This document shows, in pieces, positions 53,136 to 61,463 of a stretch of DNA of 64,000 nucleotides; the first letter of the stretch is position 1; each line of letters opens with the position of its first letter. The notes beneath the pieces are model-generated. The model was not told the DNA's origin. It saw nothing but the letters and a program-made list of their open reading frames with translations, and searched no databases. The stretch spans positions 3,206,001-3,270,000 of the forward strand of contig NZ_CP096972.1 in the NCBI RefSeq assembly GCF_024758725.1, read 5' to 3'. The DNA comes from Sphingomonas sp. SUN039. Its GTDB lineage: Bacteria; Pseudomonadota; Alphaproteobacteria; Sphingomonadales; Sphingomonadaceae. The position numbers and the translations under genes were made by a program.

Positions 53136-53391
53136 ACGCCTTTAACTAGTGCTTGGCAAATAATGCTTGGCGCGGCCCTCGGGCGGCGCTAATGCAGCTC
53201 CCAAGGGGCGAACGCATCTCCCAGCTTTTTGTAAAGCGAATGCGCCGCTGCCTTACCCCCACATCCTTCCGGTCGCGGCAATGAGGCTGCGGTTCGGCAG
53301 AGCGACCGATCGTCCGGACAGCCCGGATACGACGGTCCGCAACGGGGCAAAAAGGGATTTGAACACCCCCCTTGTTTAGGACGGCATCAGC

Positions 53392-54234
53392 TTGATCAAC
53401 AATCGCCAGCAGTCCGGTCGCCGTCGCGGCCGGGGTGGCCAGAACGGCCAGCGTCAGCAGAACGGACGGCCCGAACTCGGCAACCGCATCGACAATCGCG
53501 CGCGTGGCAATGCCCCGCAGTTGCTCGAAAAATACAAGACGCTCGCGCGCGACGCGCAGCAATCGGGCGACCGGGTGCTGGCGGAATATTATTTCCAGTT
53601 CGCCGACCATTATTTCCGCGTGCTGGCCGAAAGCCGCGCACGCTACGAGGAAGCGAACCCCAACCGCCCGCGTCAGGACTATGCCGAGCCGGAAGAGCAG
53701 TTCGACGAAGACGGCAACGAGATCGAGCGCGAATTCGACGCGCGGCCCCCGCAGCAGGCGCGTCAGGATCGTCCGGAACGTCAGGAGCAGGCCCCGCGCC
53801 AGTACCGCGACAACCAGAATCGCGATGACCGGCCGCGCGAGGACCGTCCCCGTGATGACCGTCCCCGCGAAGATCGCCCGCGTCAGGATCGCTACCAGCG
53901 TGACGACCGGCCCCGCGAGGATCGCGCGCAACGCGAAGATCGTCCCCAGCGTGACGTGACGGCGCGCGACGACCGCCCGCAGCGCGAGGAGCGTCCCCGT
54001 CTCGAGCGCACCCGCGAAGACGGCGAAAGCCGCCGCCCGCGCGCGCGCAGCAACGGCAATGGCGCGTCGCATGACGATGACGACAGCGTCGGCGTGCTCC
54101 CCTTCGACGCGCTGCCGCCCGCTATCGGGGTTGCGGCAATGGAGCCGGAAATGGGCGTCGAGGGCGAAGAAATCGCCGTGCCCAAGAAGCGCGGTCGCCC
54201 GAAAAAGGTCGTCGAGGCAACCGAAGGGGAGTGA
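53392..54234 (+). CDS. DUF4167 protein with charged repeats and AT-hook
   Basis: A 280-residue protein. The conserved N-terminal domain (GNAPQLLEKYKTLARDAQQSGD, VLAEYYFQFADHYFRVLAE) is DUF4167, widespread after prmC in alphaproteobacteria. It is flanked by a basic start (SGRRRGRGGQNGQRQQN). Next comes a long low-complexity stretch of DDRPRED-type repeats (about 120-220), followed by an acidic patch and KKRGRPKK, an AT-hook. RNA or DNA binding is likely; function is unknown. The start is a TTG at 53392. The 256-bp gap upstream holds no gene I can support. Confidence 0.88.
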   Translation: MINNRQQSGRRRGRGGQNGQRQQNGRPELGNRIDNRARGNAPQLLEKYKTLARDAQQSGDRVLAEYYFQFADHYFRVLAESRARYEEANPNRPRQDYAEPEEQFDEDGNEIEREFDARPPQQARQDRPERQEQAPRQYRDNQNRDDRPREDRPRDDRPREDRPRQDRYQRDDRPREDRAQREDRPQRDVTARDDRPQREERPRLERTREDGESRRPRARSNGNGASHDDDDSVGVLPFDALPPAIGVAAMEPEMGVEGEEIAVPKKRGRPKKVVEATEGE

Positions 54235-54240
54235 TACTGC

Positions 54241-54390
54241 CCCTCTCCCCTTGCGGGAAAGGACTACACGCGCCGCAGGGGCGGCGGAGAGAGGGGTTCG
54301 GGCGCGTCTGCGCCCGACGAGACTGTCCGACCGCCGACCCCTCTCCCTCCCGCACTTCGCGCGAGGACCCTCTCCCGCAAGGGGAGAGGG
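54241..54390. repeat. Nested palindromic repeat before the DUF4139 gene
   Basis: Perfect 18-base arms CCCTCTCCCCTTGCGGGA (54241-54258) and its complement (54373-54390) enclose GAGAGGGGT / ACCCCTCTC (54289-54297, 54337-54345). The central hairpin TCGGGCGC-GTCT-GCGCCCGA lies at 54298-54317. It shares the CCCTCTCCC end motif with the repeat at 52179, so the two probably belong to one family. Confidence 0.88.
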
Positions 54391-54466
54391 AAAGAAGCTT
54401 ATTCACTCCCGCTTCACCTGCGATGCTGTCATGCTCCCGGCAACACCGACCCGGGAGAGTCACCTG

Positions 54467-55855
54467 ATGCGCCGTTTCGCCCTGTTGCCGTTGCTCGCCC
54501 TGAGCGCCCCCCTTGCGGCGCAATCCGCGCAAGGGACTGTCGCGGTTACGATCTACAACAACAATCTCGCGCTGGTGCAGGACATACGCGCGACCGCGCT
54601 GCCGCAGGGCCGGACGACGGTCGAATTTCCGGACGTTTCGGCCCAGATCAGGGCGGAGACCGTCACTATCGGCGGCGCGGATTTCGGTATCGTCGAACAG
54701 AATTTCGATTACGACCTGCTCAGCCCTTCCGCACTGATGCAGAAAGCGGTCGGGCAGGTCGTGACCATCGTCCGCATCAACCCCGCAACCGGCGCGGAAA
54801 CCCGCGAACAGGCCAAGGTGCTGGCCGCGAACGGCGGTGTCGTGCTCCAGATCGGCCAGCGGATCGAAGTGCTGCGTGATGACGGCCTGCCGGTTCGCGT
54901 GATCTTCGACCGCGTACCGCCGAATCTGCGCGCGCGGCCCACGCTGTCGGTCACGCTCGATTCGACCCGCGCGGGCACGCGCCCTGTGTCGCTCAGCTAT
55001 CTGACCCCCGGCCTCGGCTGGAAGGCGGACTATGTCGCCTTGTTCGATGAGGGTCTCGGCAAGATCGACGTGCAGGGCTGGGTCACGCTGACCAATAATT
55101 CGGGCACGACCTACACCAACGCGGAAACGCTGCTGGTCGCGGGCCAGGTCGGCGACAGCCAGCCGCAATACGGCCGCTCGTACAATCCGCAGCCGCAGCG
55201 CGGCGGGATGATCAAGCCCGGCACGGAGACCGCAAACCGCGCGCAACTCGGCGATTTCTATCTCTACCCGATCAAGGAACGCACCACGATTGCGCAGGCG
55301 CAGCAGAAGCAGGTGAGCTTCCTCGACGTCGGCGGTGCGGCGGCGGCCAAGGGCTATGAATACCGCAATGGCTGGCTAGGCACGCAGACCGAGGCGCAAT
55401 CCGCGGACACGGTGCTGCGCTTTTCGACCTCGCGCGACGGCGGCCTCGGCGACGCCCTCCCGGCGGGGACGGTGCGCGTCTATATGAAGGACGCCAAGGG
55501 CCAGCCGCAGTTCATCGGTGAGAACACCATCGGCCACACCCCGATGGGGTCGGCGCTGGGCCTCAAGACCGGCGAGGCGTTCGATGTGAAAGTGAAGCCC
55601 GTCGTCGAGAAGCGCGAACGGCTGAGCGACATCCGCTGGCGTACGTCGATGCGCTACACGCTGACCAACGCCCGCAACGCACCAGTGGTCGTCGACCTGA
55701 CCCAGGCAGGTCTCGACAATTACTGGGACGACACGCGCATCCTGTCCGAAAGCCAGAAGAGCGAGCGCCGCTCGTCGGACGAGGCGGTGTGGAAAGTGAC
55801 CGTGCCCGCCAACGGCGAAGCGACGGTCACAGCCGTGTTCGACACGCGGTATTGA
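54467..55855 (+). CDS. DUF4139 exported protein, first copy
   Basis: A 462-residue periplasmic or outer-membrane-associated protein. A signal peptide (MRRFALLPLLALSAPLAA) is followed by VAVTIYNNNLALVQDIR, typical of DUF4139. The remainder has the domain's motifs (YLTPGLGWKADYVALFD, GWVTLTNNSGTTYTNAETLLVAG, RYTLTNARNAPVVVDL). Ribosome site CGGGAGAG precedes the ATG. Function is unknown. Its stop overlaps the TTG candidate start of a second DUF4139 gene, so the two form a pair. Confidence 0.9.
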   Translation: MRRFALLPLLALSAPLAAQSAQGTVAVTIYNNNLALVQDIRATALPQGRTTVEFPDVSAQIRAETVTIGGADFGIVEQNFDYDLLSPSALMQKAVGQVVTIVRINPATGAETREQAKVLAANGGVVLQIGQRIEVLRDDGLPVRVIFDRVPPNLRARPTLSVTLDSTRAGTRPVSLSYLTPGLGWKADYVALFDEGLGKIDVQGWVTLTNNSGTTYTNAETLLVAGQVGDSQPQYGRSYNPQPQRGGMIKPGTETANRAQLGDFYLYPIKERTTIAQAQQKQVSFLDVGGAAAAKGYEYRNGWLGTQTEAQSADTVLRFSTSRDGGLGDALPAGTVRVYMKDAKGQPQFIGENTIGHTPMGSALGLKTGEAFDVKVKPVVEKRERLSDIRWRTSMRYTLTNARNAPVVVDLTQAGLDNYWDDTRILSESQKSERRSSDEAVWKVTVPANGEATVTAVFDTRY

Positions 55856-55857
55856 GG

Positions 55858-57348
55858 GTGCGCTACGCCGCGTTGCTGGTGCTTGTCTCGGCACCGGCGC
55901 TTGCCCAAACTACGACGACCTCACCCGCCCCCGAGACCGTCTCGGTCAGCATCTACCGCGCGCCAGACCGTTCCGCCGACGAGGCAATGAACCTGCGGTA
56001 TCTGCGCGGCTTCGCGCTCGTCACTGAAACCCGTCGCGTCACCATCCCGGCGGGCGACGGGGTGATCCGCTTCGAAGGGGTCGCGGGCGGCATCCTGCCC
56101 GAAAGCGCGATCGTCACCGGCCTGCCCGACGGGGTGGTCGAAAAGAATCAGGACGCCAATCTCCTGTCCCCCGCCAGCCTGCTCGGCGCATCGGTGGGGC
56201 GGCGCGTCTCGATCCGTCGCACGGTGCGCGCGACCGGCAAGACCAGCGAAGAGGAAGCCGTGATCCGCTCCGGCCCCGGCGGACAAGTGGTGCTGCAAAC
56301 GGCGGCGGGGATCGAGGCGCTGCGCTGCACCGGCATCCCCGAAACCATCGTCTATGACGCGTTGCCCGAGGGACTGTCGGCCAAGCCGACGCTGTCGGTC
56401 CGCACACGCAGCGCGCGCGCCGCGACCGCGACGGTGACGCTCAGCTACCTCGCCGATAATTTCGACTGGCAGGCGAACTATGTCGCGACCTTGGGCAGCG
56501 ACGGCAAAAGCCTCGACCTGTTCGGCTGGGTCACGCTGGCCAGCGCCGACGAGACCAGTTTCCCAAAGGCGCAGGCGATGGTGATCGCAGGGCGGCTGAA
56601 CCGCAGTAATGAGCGGCGCGAGCGGCCTTATCAAAACCCTGCCGTCAATCTTACCTGCTGGCCGCAGGGGACGACGAACGACATTTCGATGGAGCGGCTC
56701 GAACGCTACGCCGAAGAACGCGGCGACATGCTGATGCCCGCGCCGGTCGCGATGTCGGCGCTGGCGCAGGATGTCGTCGTAACGGGACGCCGGGCCAAAT
56801 CGGCAATGACCGTACAGCAGGAAGAACTGGGCGACCTCAAACTTTACCGCGTCCCCGAACCCGTCACCGTTGCCGCCAACGCCCAGAAGCAGGTGGCCTT
56901 GCTCGACAAGGAGCGCGTGCCCGTCGCGCTCGTCTATCGTGCCGATATCTGGGGCGATGGCGACGCGCAGGTTCGCCTGACCTTGCGGGCGAAGAACCGC
57001 ATTGCCGACGGCCTCGGCTTGCCGCTCCCGGCGGGCAAGCTCGCGCTCTACCAGCGGGGGACGACACGCGAGCTGCTCCTCGGCGAGGGATCGGTCGGCG
57101 ACAAGGCGGTGGGCGAGGAAGTCGAAATCGATGTCGCGACCGCGACCGGCGTCATTGCGCGCCAGACCGACGGGAAGCTGACCGTCACCAACGACAATCC
57201 TTATCCGGTCGCCTTCGAGGGCAAGCTCGGCGACCGCAATCTGTCGGGCTTCTCGGCCAGGGTCCGCAAAAAGGACGGCGCCTGGCTCTGGGCGGCGACC
57301 GTCCCCGCCAATGGCAGTGTCTCGCTCGGCTATCGCGAAAAGGACTGA
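55858..57348 (+). CDS. DUF4139 exported protein, second copy
   Basis: A 496-residue paralogue of the preceding gene, with a signal peptide (RYAALLVLVSAPALAQ), YLADNFDWQANYVATLG and GWVTLASADETSFPKAQ. The two share the fold but differ much in sequence. Residues 305-312 read DVVVTGRR, which looks like the TonB box of sphingomonad receptors, yet this is not a receptor. Start is GTG 55858 or TTG 55852. Function is unknown. Confidence 0.88.
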   Translation: MRYAALLVLVSAPALAQTTTTSPAPETVSVSIYRAPDRSADEAMNLRYLRGFALVTETRRVTIPAGDGVIRFEGVAGGILPESAIVTGLPDGVVEKNQDANLLSPASLLGASVGRRVSIRRTVRATGKTSEEEAVIRSGPGGQVVLQTAAGIEALRCTGIPETIVYDALPEGLSAKPTLSVRTRSARAATATVTLSYLADNFDWQANYVATLGSDGKSLDLFGWVTLASADETSFPKAQAMVIAGRLNRSNERRERPYQNPAVNLTCWPQGTTNDISMERLERYAEERGDMLMPAPVAMSALAQDVVVTGRRAKSAMTVQQEELGDLKLYRVPEPVTVAANAQKQVALLDKERVPVALVYRADIWGDGDAQVRLTLRAKNRIADGLGLPLPAGKLALYQRGTTRELLLGEGSVGDKAVGEEVEIDVATATGVIARQTDGKLTVTNDNPYPVAFEGKLGDRNLSGFSARVRKKDGAWLWAATVPANGSVSLGYREKD

Positions 57349-57443
57349 CGCGGCCAACAAAGTGTTGCGCGCCAAGTTACAATGTCGTCCTTTTCACCGG
57401 CACGTCGCGCGAGTCGTTCGCGCGATCCGGGGGAAAATGCATC

Positions 57444-57746
57444 ATGACCTTTACACCGCCACCGATGCCGGTCGGCACCGCTGCTGTCAGCTGGATCGAC
57501 ACCAACAATATCGCGCAACTGCACGTCTATTCGACCGACGGGAACAACATAACCGAACGCTATTGGGCAGGGTCGGCCTGGGCGAGCACGAACTTCCTCG
57601 CGCCCGGCGGACACGTTTCGGCGACCTGTTATGTGCTCAACGGCCAGCCCTATATCCGCGTCTATTGCAATTTTGAGGACAAGACGACGGAGTGGTGCTC
57701 GGACGCGGGCGGGGCATGGTATGTGGGCAGCTATACCCCGGCCTAG
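57444..57746 (+). CDS. RSL-like fucose-binding lectin
   Basis: A 100-residue protein made of two repeats of about 45 residues, with QLHVYSTDGNNITERYWAGS in the first and YIRVYCNFEDKTTEWCSDAGG in the second. This matches the two-repeat Ralstonia lectin RSL and the fungal fucose-lectin family, which trimerise into a six-bladed propeller. The ligand-binding Arg is kept in the second repeat (IRVY) but is His in the first (LHVY); the Glu of ITE/TTE is kept in both. There is no signal peptide. GGGGGAAAA lies upstream of the ATG. Binding of fucose is inferred. Confidence 0.82.
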   Translation: MTFTPPPMPVGTAAVSWIDTNNIAQLHVYSTDGNNITERYWAGSAWASTNFLAPGGHVSATCYVLNGQPYIRVYCNFEDKTTEWCSDAGGAWYVGSYTPA

Positions 57747-57780
57747 CGCATCGGGCCTGAACGGCGGTTCCTCGTCCTGC

Positions 57781-57854
57781 TGGATGCCCCGCGAGGATTC
57801 GAACCTCGATAAACGGTATCAGAAACCGTTGTCTTACCATTAGACGACAGGGCA
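57781..57854 (-). tRNA. tRNA-Gln (anticodon CTG)
   Basis: The 74-base gene folds into a full cloverleaf, read on the minus strand. The acceptor stem TGCCCTG pairs with CGGGGCA. The D-arm is GTCTAATGGTAAGAC, the anticodon stem ACGGT/ACCGT holds loop TTCTGAT with anticodon CTG (codon CAG), and the T-arm is CGAGGTTCGAATCCTCG. The terminal CCA is encoded (57781-57783), with discriminator base T. Confidence 0.96.
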
Positions 57855-58005
57855 GCGCCGGAGCGCGCCTGTAGGTCGAATCGAGGCCTCAAGTCAACGC
57901 GGTCGCGTGCGCTACGCCGACCCGTGGTTGCCGCGCGGCGAGACGCCCGCTACACCTGTGCCCAAGTGCTGCGGGCTGGTGCGTCCGTAGTGATTGGGCA
58001 GACAC

Positions 58006-59028
58006 ATGATGGCCGACGCCGGTTCAGCCGCCCCTGCCGCAAGTGGCGCGGGGCACCGCAACAGCCAGGGGGCGTGGCACCCGCGCCGGACCTATGCCGC
58101 GCTCGATCTGGGCACCAATAACTGCCGCTTGCTGATCGCGCGGCCCTCGGGCGAAGACGGTTTCGTCATTGTCGATGCCTTTTCGCGCATCGTGCGGCTC
58201 GGCGAGGGACTGGCGGCGTCGGGGCGGCTAAGCGATGCGGCGATCGAACGCGCGGTCGCGGCGCTGTCGATCTGCGCCGACAAGCTGGTCAGGCGCGGCG
58301 TCCATCTGTCGCGCGCGGTCGCGACCGAGGCCTGCCGCCGTGCGGAAAACGGGCGCGAATTCGTCGACCGGGTCTATCGCGAAACCGGCATTGCACTCGA
58401 CATTATCGACCCCGGCGAGGAGGCGCGGCTGGCGGTGCAGGGCTGCCACGCGCTGCTCGAGCCGGGCGACGGGCCGGCGCTGATCTTCGACATCGGCGGC
58501 GGTTCGACCGAGTTGGTCGAACTCCTGCCGGGCGCGGGGCCGCCGCAGATCGCCGACTGGATCAGCGTCCCCTGGGGCGTGGTCTCGCTGGCCGAAAGCG
58601 AACCGCAAGGCGTCGGCGACCGCGACGCGCGGATCGCGACCTATGAACGCATGAAGGGTCGCGTCGCCGAGGCACTCGGCGCGCTCGACCTGCCCGAAGG
58701 CGAGCTGCGGCTGCTCGGCACCAGCGGCACGGTGACGACACTCGCCAGCGTGTTCCTCGAACTGCCAAGCTACGACCGTCGCGCCGTCGACGGGCTGCAT
58801 GTCCCGGTCGGCGATATGCGCCGCATCGGCCGCGACCTGGCCGCCATGTCGATTGCCGAGCGCGCGCAGGTTGCCTGCATCGGCACCGAGCGCGCCGACC
58901 TGGTCGTGGCGGGGTGCGCGATTCTCGAAGCGATCCTCGACCTGTGGCCCGCGCCGCGCGTCGGGGTGGCGGATCGCGGCATCCGCGAGGGGATTTTGCG
59001 CGCCTTGATGGCGGGAGCCGTCCGGTGA
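58006..59028 (+). CDS. Ppx/GppA-type polyphosphate or pppGpp phosphatase
   Basis: A protein of about 340 residues in the exopolyphosphatase/guanosine-pentaphosphatase family. The actin-like fold starts AALDLGTNNCRLLIARP; ATEACRRAENGREFVDRV and FDIGGGSTELVEL are the phosphate loops, and LLGTSGTVTTLA is the third. It should degrade polyphosphate or turn pppGpp into ppGpp; which one cannot be told. Starts at ATG 58006 or 58009 are equal; TTG 57994 is also open. It overlaps rlmE by 4 bp (GTGA). Confidence 0.93.
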   Translation: MMADAGSAAPAASGAGHRNSQGAWHPRRTYAALDLGTNNCRLLIARPSGEDGFVIVDAFSRIVRLGEGLAASGRLSDAAIERAVAALSICADKLVRRGVHLSRAVATEACRRAENGREFVDRVYRETGIALDIIDPGEEARLAVQGCHALLEPGDGPALIFDIGGGSTELVELLPGAGPPQIADWISVPWGVVSLAESEPQGVGDRDARIATYERMKGRVAEALGALDLPEGELRLLGTSGTVTTLASVFLELPSYDRRAVDGLHVPVGDMRRIGRDLAAMSIAERAQVACIGTERADLVVAGCAILEAILDLWPAPRVGVADRGIREGILRALMAGAVR

Positions 59029-59711
59029 GCCGGGGCGGCGGTGCCTCGCGAACCCGCGTCAAGACTGCGCGCGGGCGCACGGCCCAGTCGAACCGCTGGC
59101 TCGCCCGCCAGCTCAACGACCCTTATGTCAAACGCGCGCACGCCGAGGGTTATCGCAGCCGCGCGGCATACAAGCTGATCGAACTCGACGAGCGGTTCGC
59201 CATATTGAAGGGTGCGCGCCACGTCATCGATCTCGGCATCGCGCCGGGCGGCTGGGCACAAGTCGTCCGCAAGCAAGCCCCCAAGGCCCGGATCATCGGA
59301 ATCGACCTGTTGCCGGTCGACCCCATCGACGGCGTGCACATCGTCCAGATGGATTTCATGGACGACGCCGCGCCCGACTATCTCATCGACGCGCTCGGCG
59401 GTCCCCCCGACCTCGTGCTGTCGGACATGGCAGCGAACACCACCGGCCACCCGCCGACCGACGCGCTCAGGACGATGGGGCTGGTCGAGGCCGCGACCGA
59501 ATTCGCGGTCCAGGTGCTGCGCCCCGGCGGCGCGTTCGTCGCGAAAGTATTTGCGGGCGGGGCCGACAGCGCGCTGGTCGCCGAACTCAAACGCAACTTC
59601 GCCCATGTGAAGCACGCGAAACCGCCCGCGAGCCGCAAAGGCTCGACCGAATGGTATGTGGTGGCGCAGGGATTCAAGGGGCGGGCGGAAGTGCCGCCGA
59701 CCGAAGCCTAA
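59025..59711 (+). CDS. rlmE: 23S rRNA (uridine-2'-O-)-methyltransferase RlmE
   Basis: RlmE (FtsJ/RrmJ) methylates U2552 of 23S rRNA late in 50S assembly. The 228-residue protein has a basic N-tail, RSRAAYKLIELDERF (catalytic Lys), the SAM loop VIDLGIAPGGWAQVV, the acidic DMAANTTGH with the catalytic Asp, and the second catalytic Lys in GAFVAKVF. The GTG at 59025 overlaps the ppx stop, as in many alphaproteobacteria. It is convergent with the M23 gene and overlaps it by 4 bp. Confidence 0.96.
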   Translation: MSRGGGASRTRVKTARGRTAQSNRWLARQLNDPYVKRAHAEGYRSRAAYKLIELDERFAILKGARHVIDLGIAPGGWAQVVRKQAPKARIIGIDLLPVDPIDGVHIVQMDFMDDAAPDYLIDALGGPPDLVLSDMAANTTGHPPTDALRTMGLVEAATEFAVQVLRPGGAFVAKVFAGGADSALVAELKRNFAHVKHAKPPASRKGSTEWYVVAQGFKGRAEVPPTEA

Positions 59712-61174
59712 CGCGCTGCGACTTGCATCCGCTGCGGTTGCATCGCCAATATGCTGCCCAGTTTCGCCCGGAACGCCGCGAGTTGCGCGCCTTCGAGGAT
59801 CGAGCGCGACTCGAAACTCACGCCCGACGGATTAACCGCCACGCCGCCCCGGTAAACCTCGAAATGCAGATGCGGGCCGGTCGACAGGCCCGTCGAGCCG
59901 ACATAGCCGATCACTTGCCCCTGTGCGACGCGCGATCCCGGCGCGACGGCGATGCGGCTCATATGGGCATAGCCGGTGCCGAGGCCGCTCGGGTGTTTCA
60001 GCTGAACCATGTTGCCATGCCCGCCGTGCCAACCGGCAAAGCTGACGATGCCGTCGGTGACCGCGCGGATCGGCGTGCCATAGGCGGCTCCATAGTCGGT
60101 GCCCTGATGCATGCGCGAATAGCCGAGCAGCGGGTGGAGCCGCCAGCCGAAGCCGCTGGTCTTGCGCGCGTTGGCGACGGGCAGCACGAACCCGGCGCGG
60201 CGCTCGCCGACCCCGGCGGCATCGTACCACTGGCTCTGGCCATCCCCCCCGGAACCGTCGACATCCCACTGGATCATCCGTGTGGCCCGGTTCCCGCGCG
60301 CAAGCCCGACATAGAGCAATTTGCCATAGCGGACTTCGCCGGTCGCCGCGCGGTCCTGTTCGACGATCAGGTCGAACCGGTCGTCAGCACCGATATTTTC
60401 CATCGGGACATGCGGCGCGAGCGCACGGATATAGGTCTGGATCGCGCCCGCCGGGGCGCCTGCCGCACGAGCAGAGGCGTAGAGGCTGTCGCCGACGCGG
60501 CCCTCGACACGCAAGGGGCTGCTGTCGACCGCAACCGGCATCCGCTGCATCGTCAGCGCATTGCCGACGCGCACGAAATTGACCCGCATGTCGAACCGCG
60601 CGCGGAAGGCGAGCGACTGCAACGGGCGGGCGTCGTTTTTCGACGACCGGCGACCGAGGGTGACCGCCAGCGCGGTCCCCGCCGGGATCTCGTCGGGATC
60701 GACGATATCCGATGTCATCTCGGCGATCCGGCTGGCTTCGCCGCCGCCGACTCCGGCGCGTTCGAGCGCGTGGCGCAGGCTGTCGCCCTCGCCGAGCATC
60801 GCGGTCAGGTCGATCTGCGGACGTTCGGGTGTATCGGCCAGCGGCTGGACGGCATCGGTCGCAGCCATATGGCGACCGGTGTCGCCGCCCCAGGCGAGCG
60901 GCGAAATGCTTTGGGCGCGGCTTTCCTCCCAAGCGGCGGGGGACAGCGGCGGGGCGGCAGGAACGACCAGCGGCTCGAACCCGGGGGCGAAGGCCAAGGT
61001 TGTCGCGCACAGCGCGATACAGGCGGCAAGGCCGCGCCACCAGTGGCGACTGCCGATATCGATCCCGAGATCGGGCAGCACATCGATGCTGAACCAGTTG
61101 GCGCTCGGTTTGGCGAGGCCCGCACGGCCGAAGGGGATGCGCGCGTCGGGCAGCGCGCGGTCGAGCGACAGCAT
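59708..61174 (-). CDS. M23-family peptidoglycan endopeptidase, membrane-anchored
   Basis: A 488-residue LytM-type peptidase. A hydrophobic helix near residue 50 (ACIALCATTLAFAPGF) anchors it. The middle has a LysM/OapA-like stretch (LGEGDSLRHALERAGV). The C-terminal M23 domain keeps its zinc ligands: SRMHQGTDYGAAYGTP (His, Asp) and GPHLHFEVYRGG (His). It would cut peptidoglycan cross-links. ATG 61174 is preceded by GGGGGA at 5 bases. It is divergent from the helicase gene across a 289-bp gap without a supportable gene. Confidence 0.93.
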   Translation of the reverse strand: MLSLDRALPDARIPFGRAGLAKPSANWFSIDVLPDLGIDIGSRHWWRGLAACIALCATTLAFAPGFEPLVVPAAPPLSPAAWEESRAQSISPLAWGGDTGRHMAATDAVQPLADTPERPQIDLTAMLGEGDSLRHALERAGVGGGEASRIAEMTSDIVDPDEIPAGTALAVTLGRRSSKNDARPLQSLAFRARFDMRVNFVRVGNALTMQRMPVAVDSSPLRVEGRVGDSLYASARAAGAPAGAIQTYIRALAPHVPMENIGADDRFDLIVEQDRAATGEVRYGKLLYVGLARGNRATRMIQWDVDGSGGDGQSQWYDAAGVGERRAGFVLPVANARKTSGFGWRLHPLLGYSRMHQGTDYGAAYGTPIRAVTDGIVSFAGWHGGHGNMVQLKHPSGLGTGYAHMSRIAVAPGSRVAQGQVIGYVGSTGLSTGPHLHFEVYRGGVAVNPSGVSFESRSILEGAQLAAFRAKLGSILAMQPQRMQVAAR

Positions 61175-61463
61175 GGCCGTCCCCCCGCCGCCGAAACCGT
61201 TCTCGCTCGCCTGAAACAACCCGTGCCCGCCCGCGTCAGAGTGCAACCCGCCCGGTCGTCTGATCTGCGACCGCCCGGTGACATCACTGTGGAGCGACAG
61301 GGTTAAAGTCAAACTAACTCGTGCCGCGCGGACGGGCAGTTGCGGCGAATGGTGAGTGCGGCGCGATGGAAGTTTCGTCCTTCTCCTTCCGGCGAGAAGG
61401 AAGAATGCAGACAGCCCAAGCGAAGTGGTTGCGCGACATGCCCGCACGCCCGATGTAGAAATC

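Noticed and set aside
53136-53391. Possible 70-codon gene at 53167-53379
   Set aside because: No ribosome site or conserved pattern; the gap shows only a short direct repeat TGCTTGGC.
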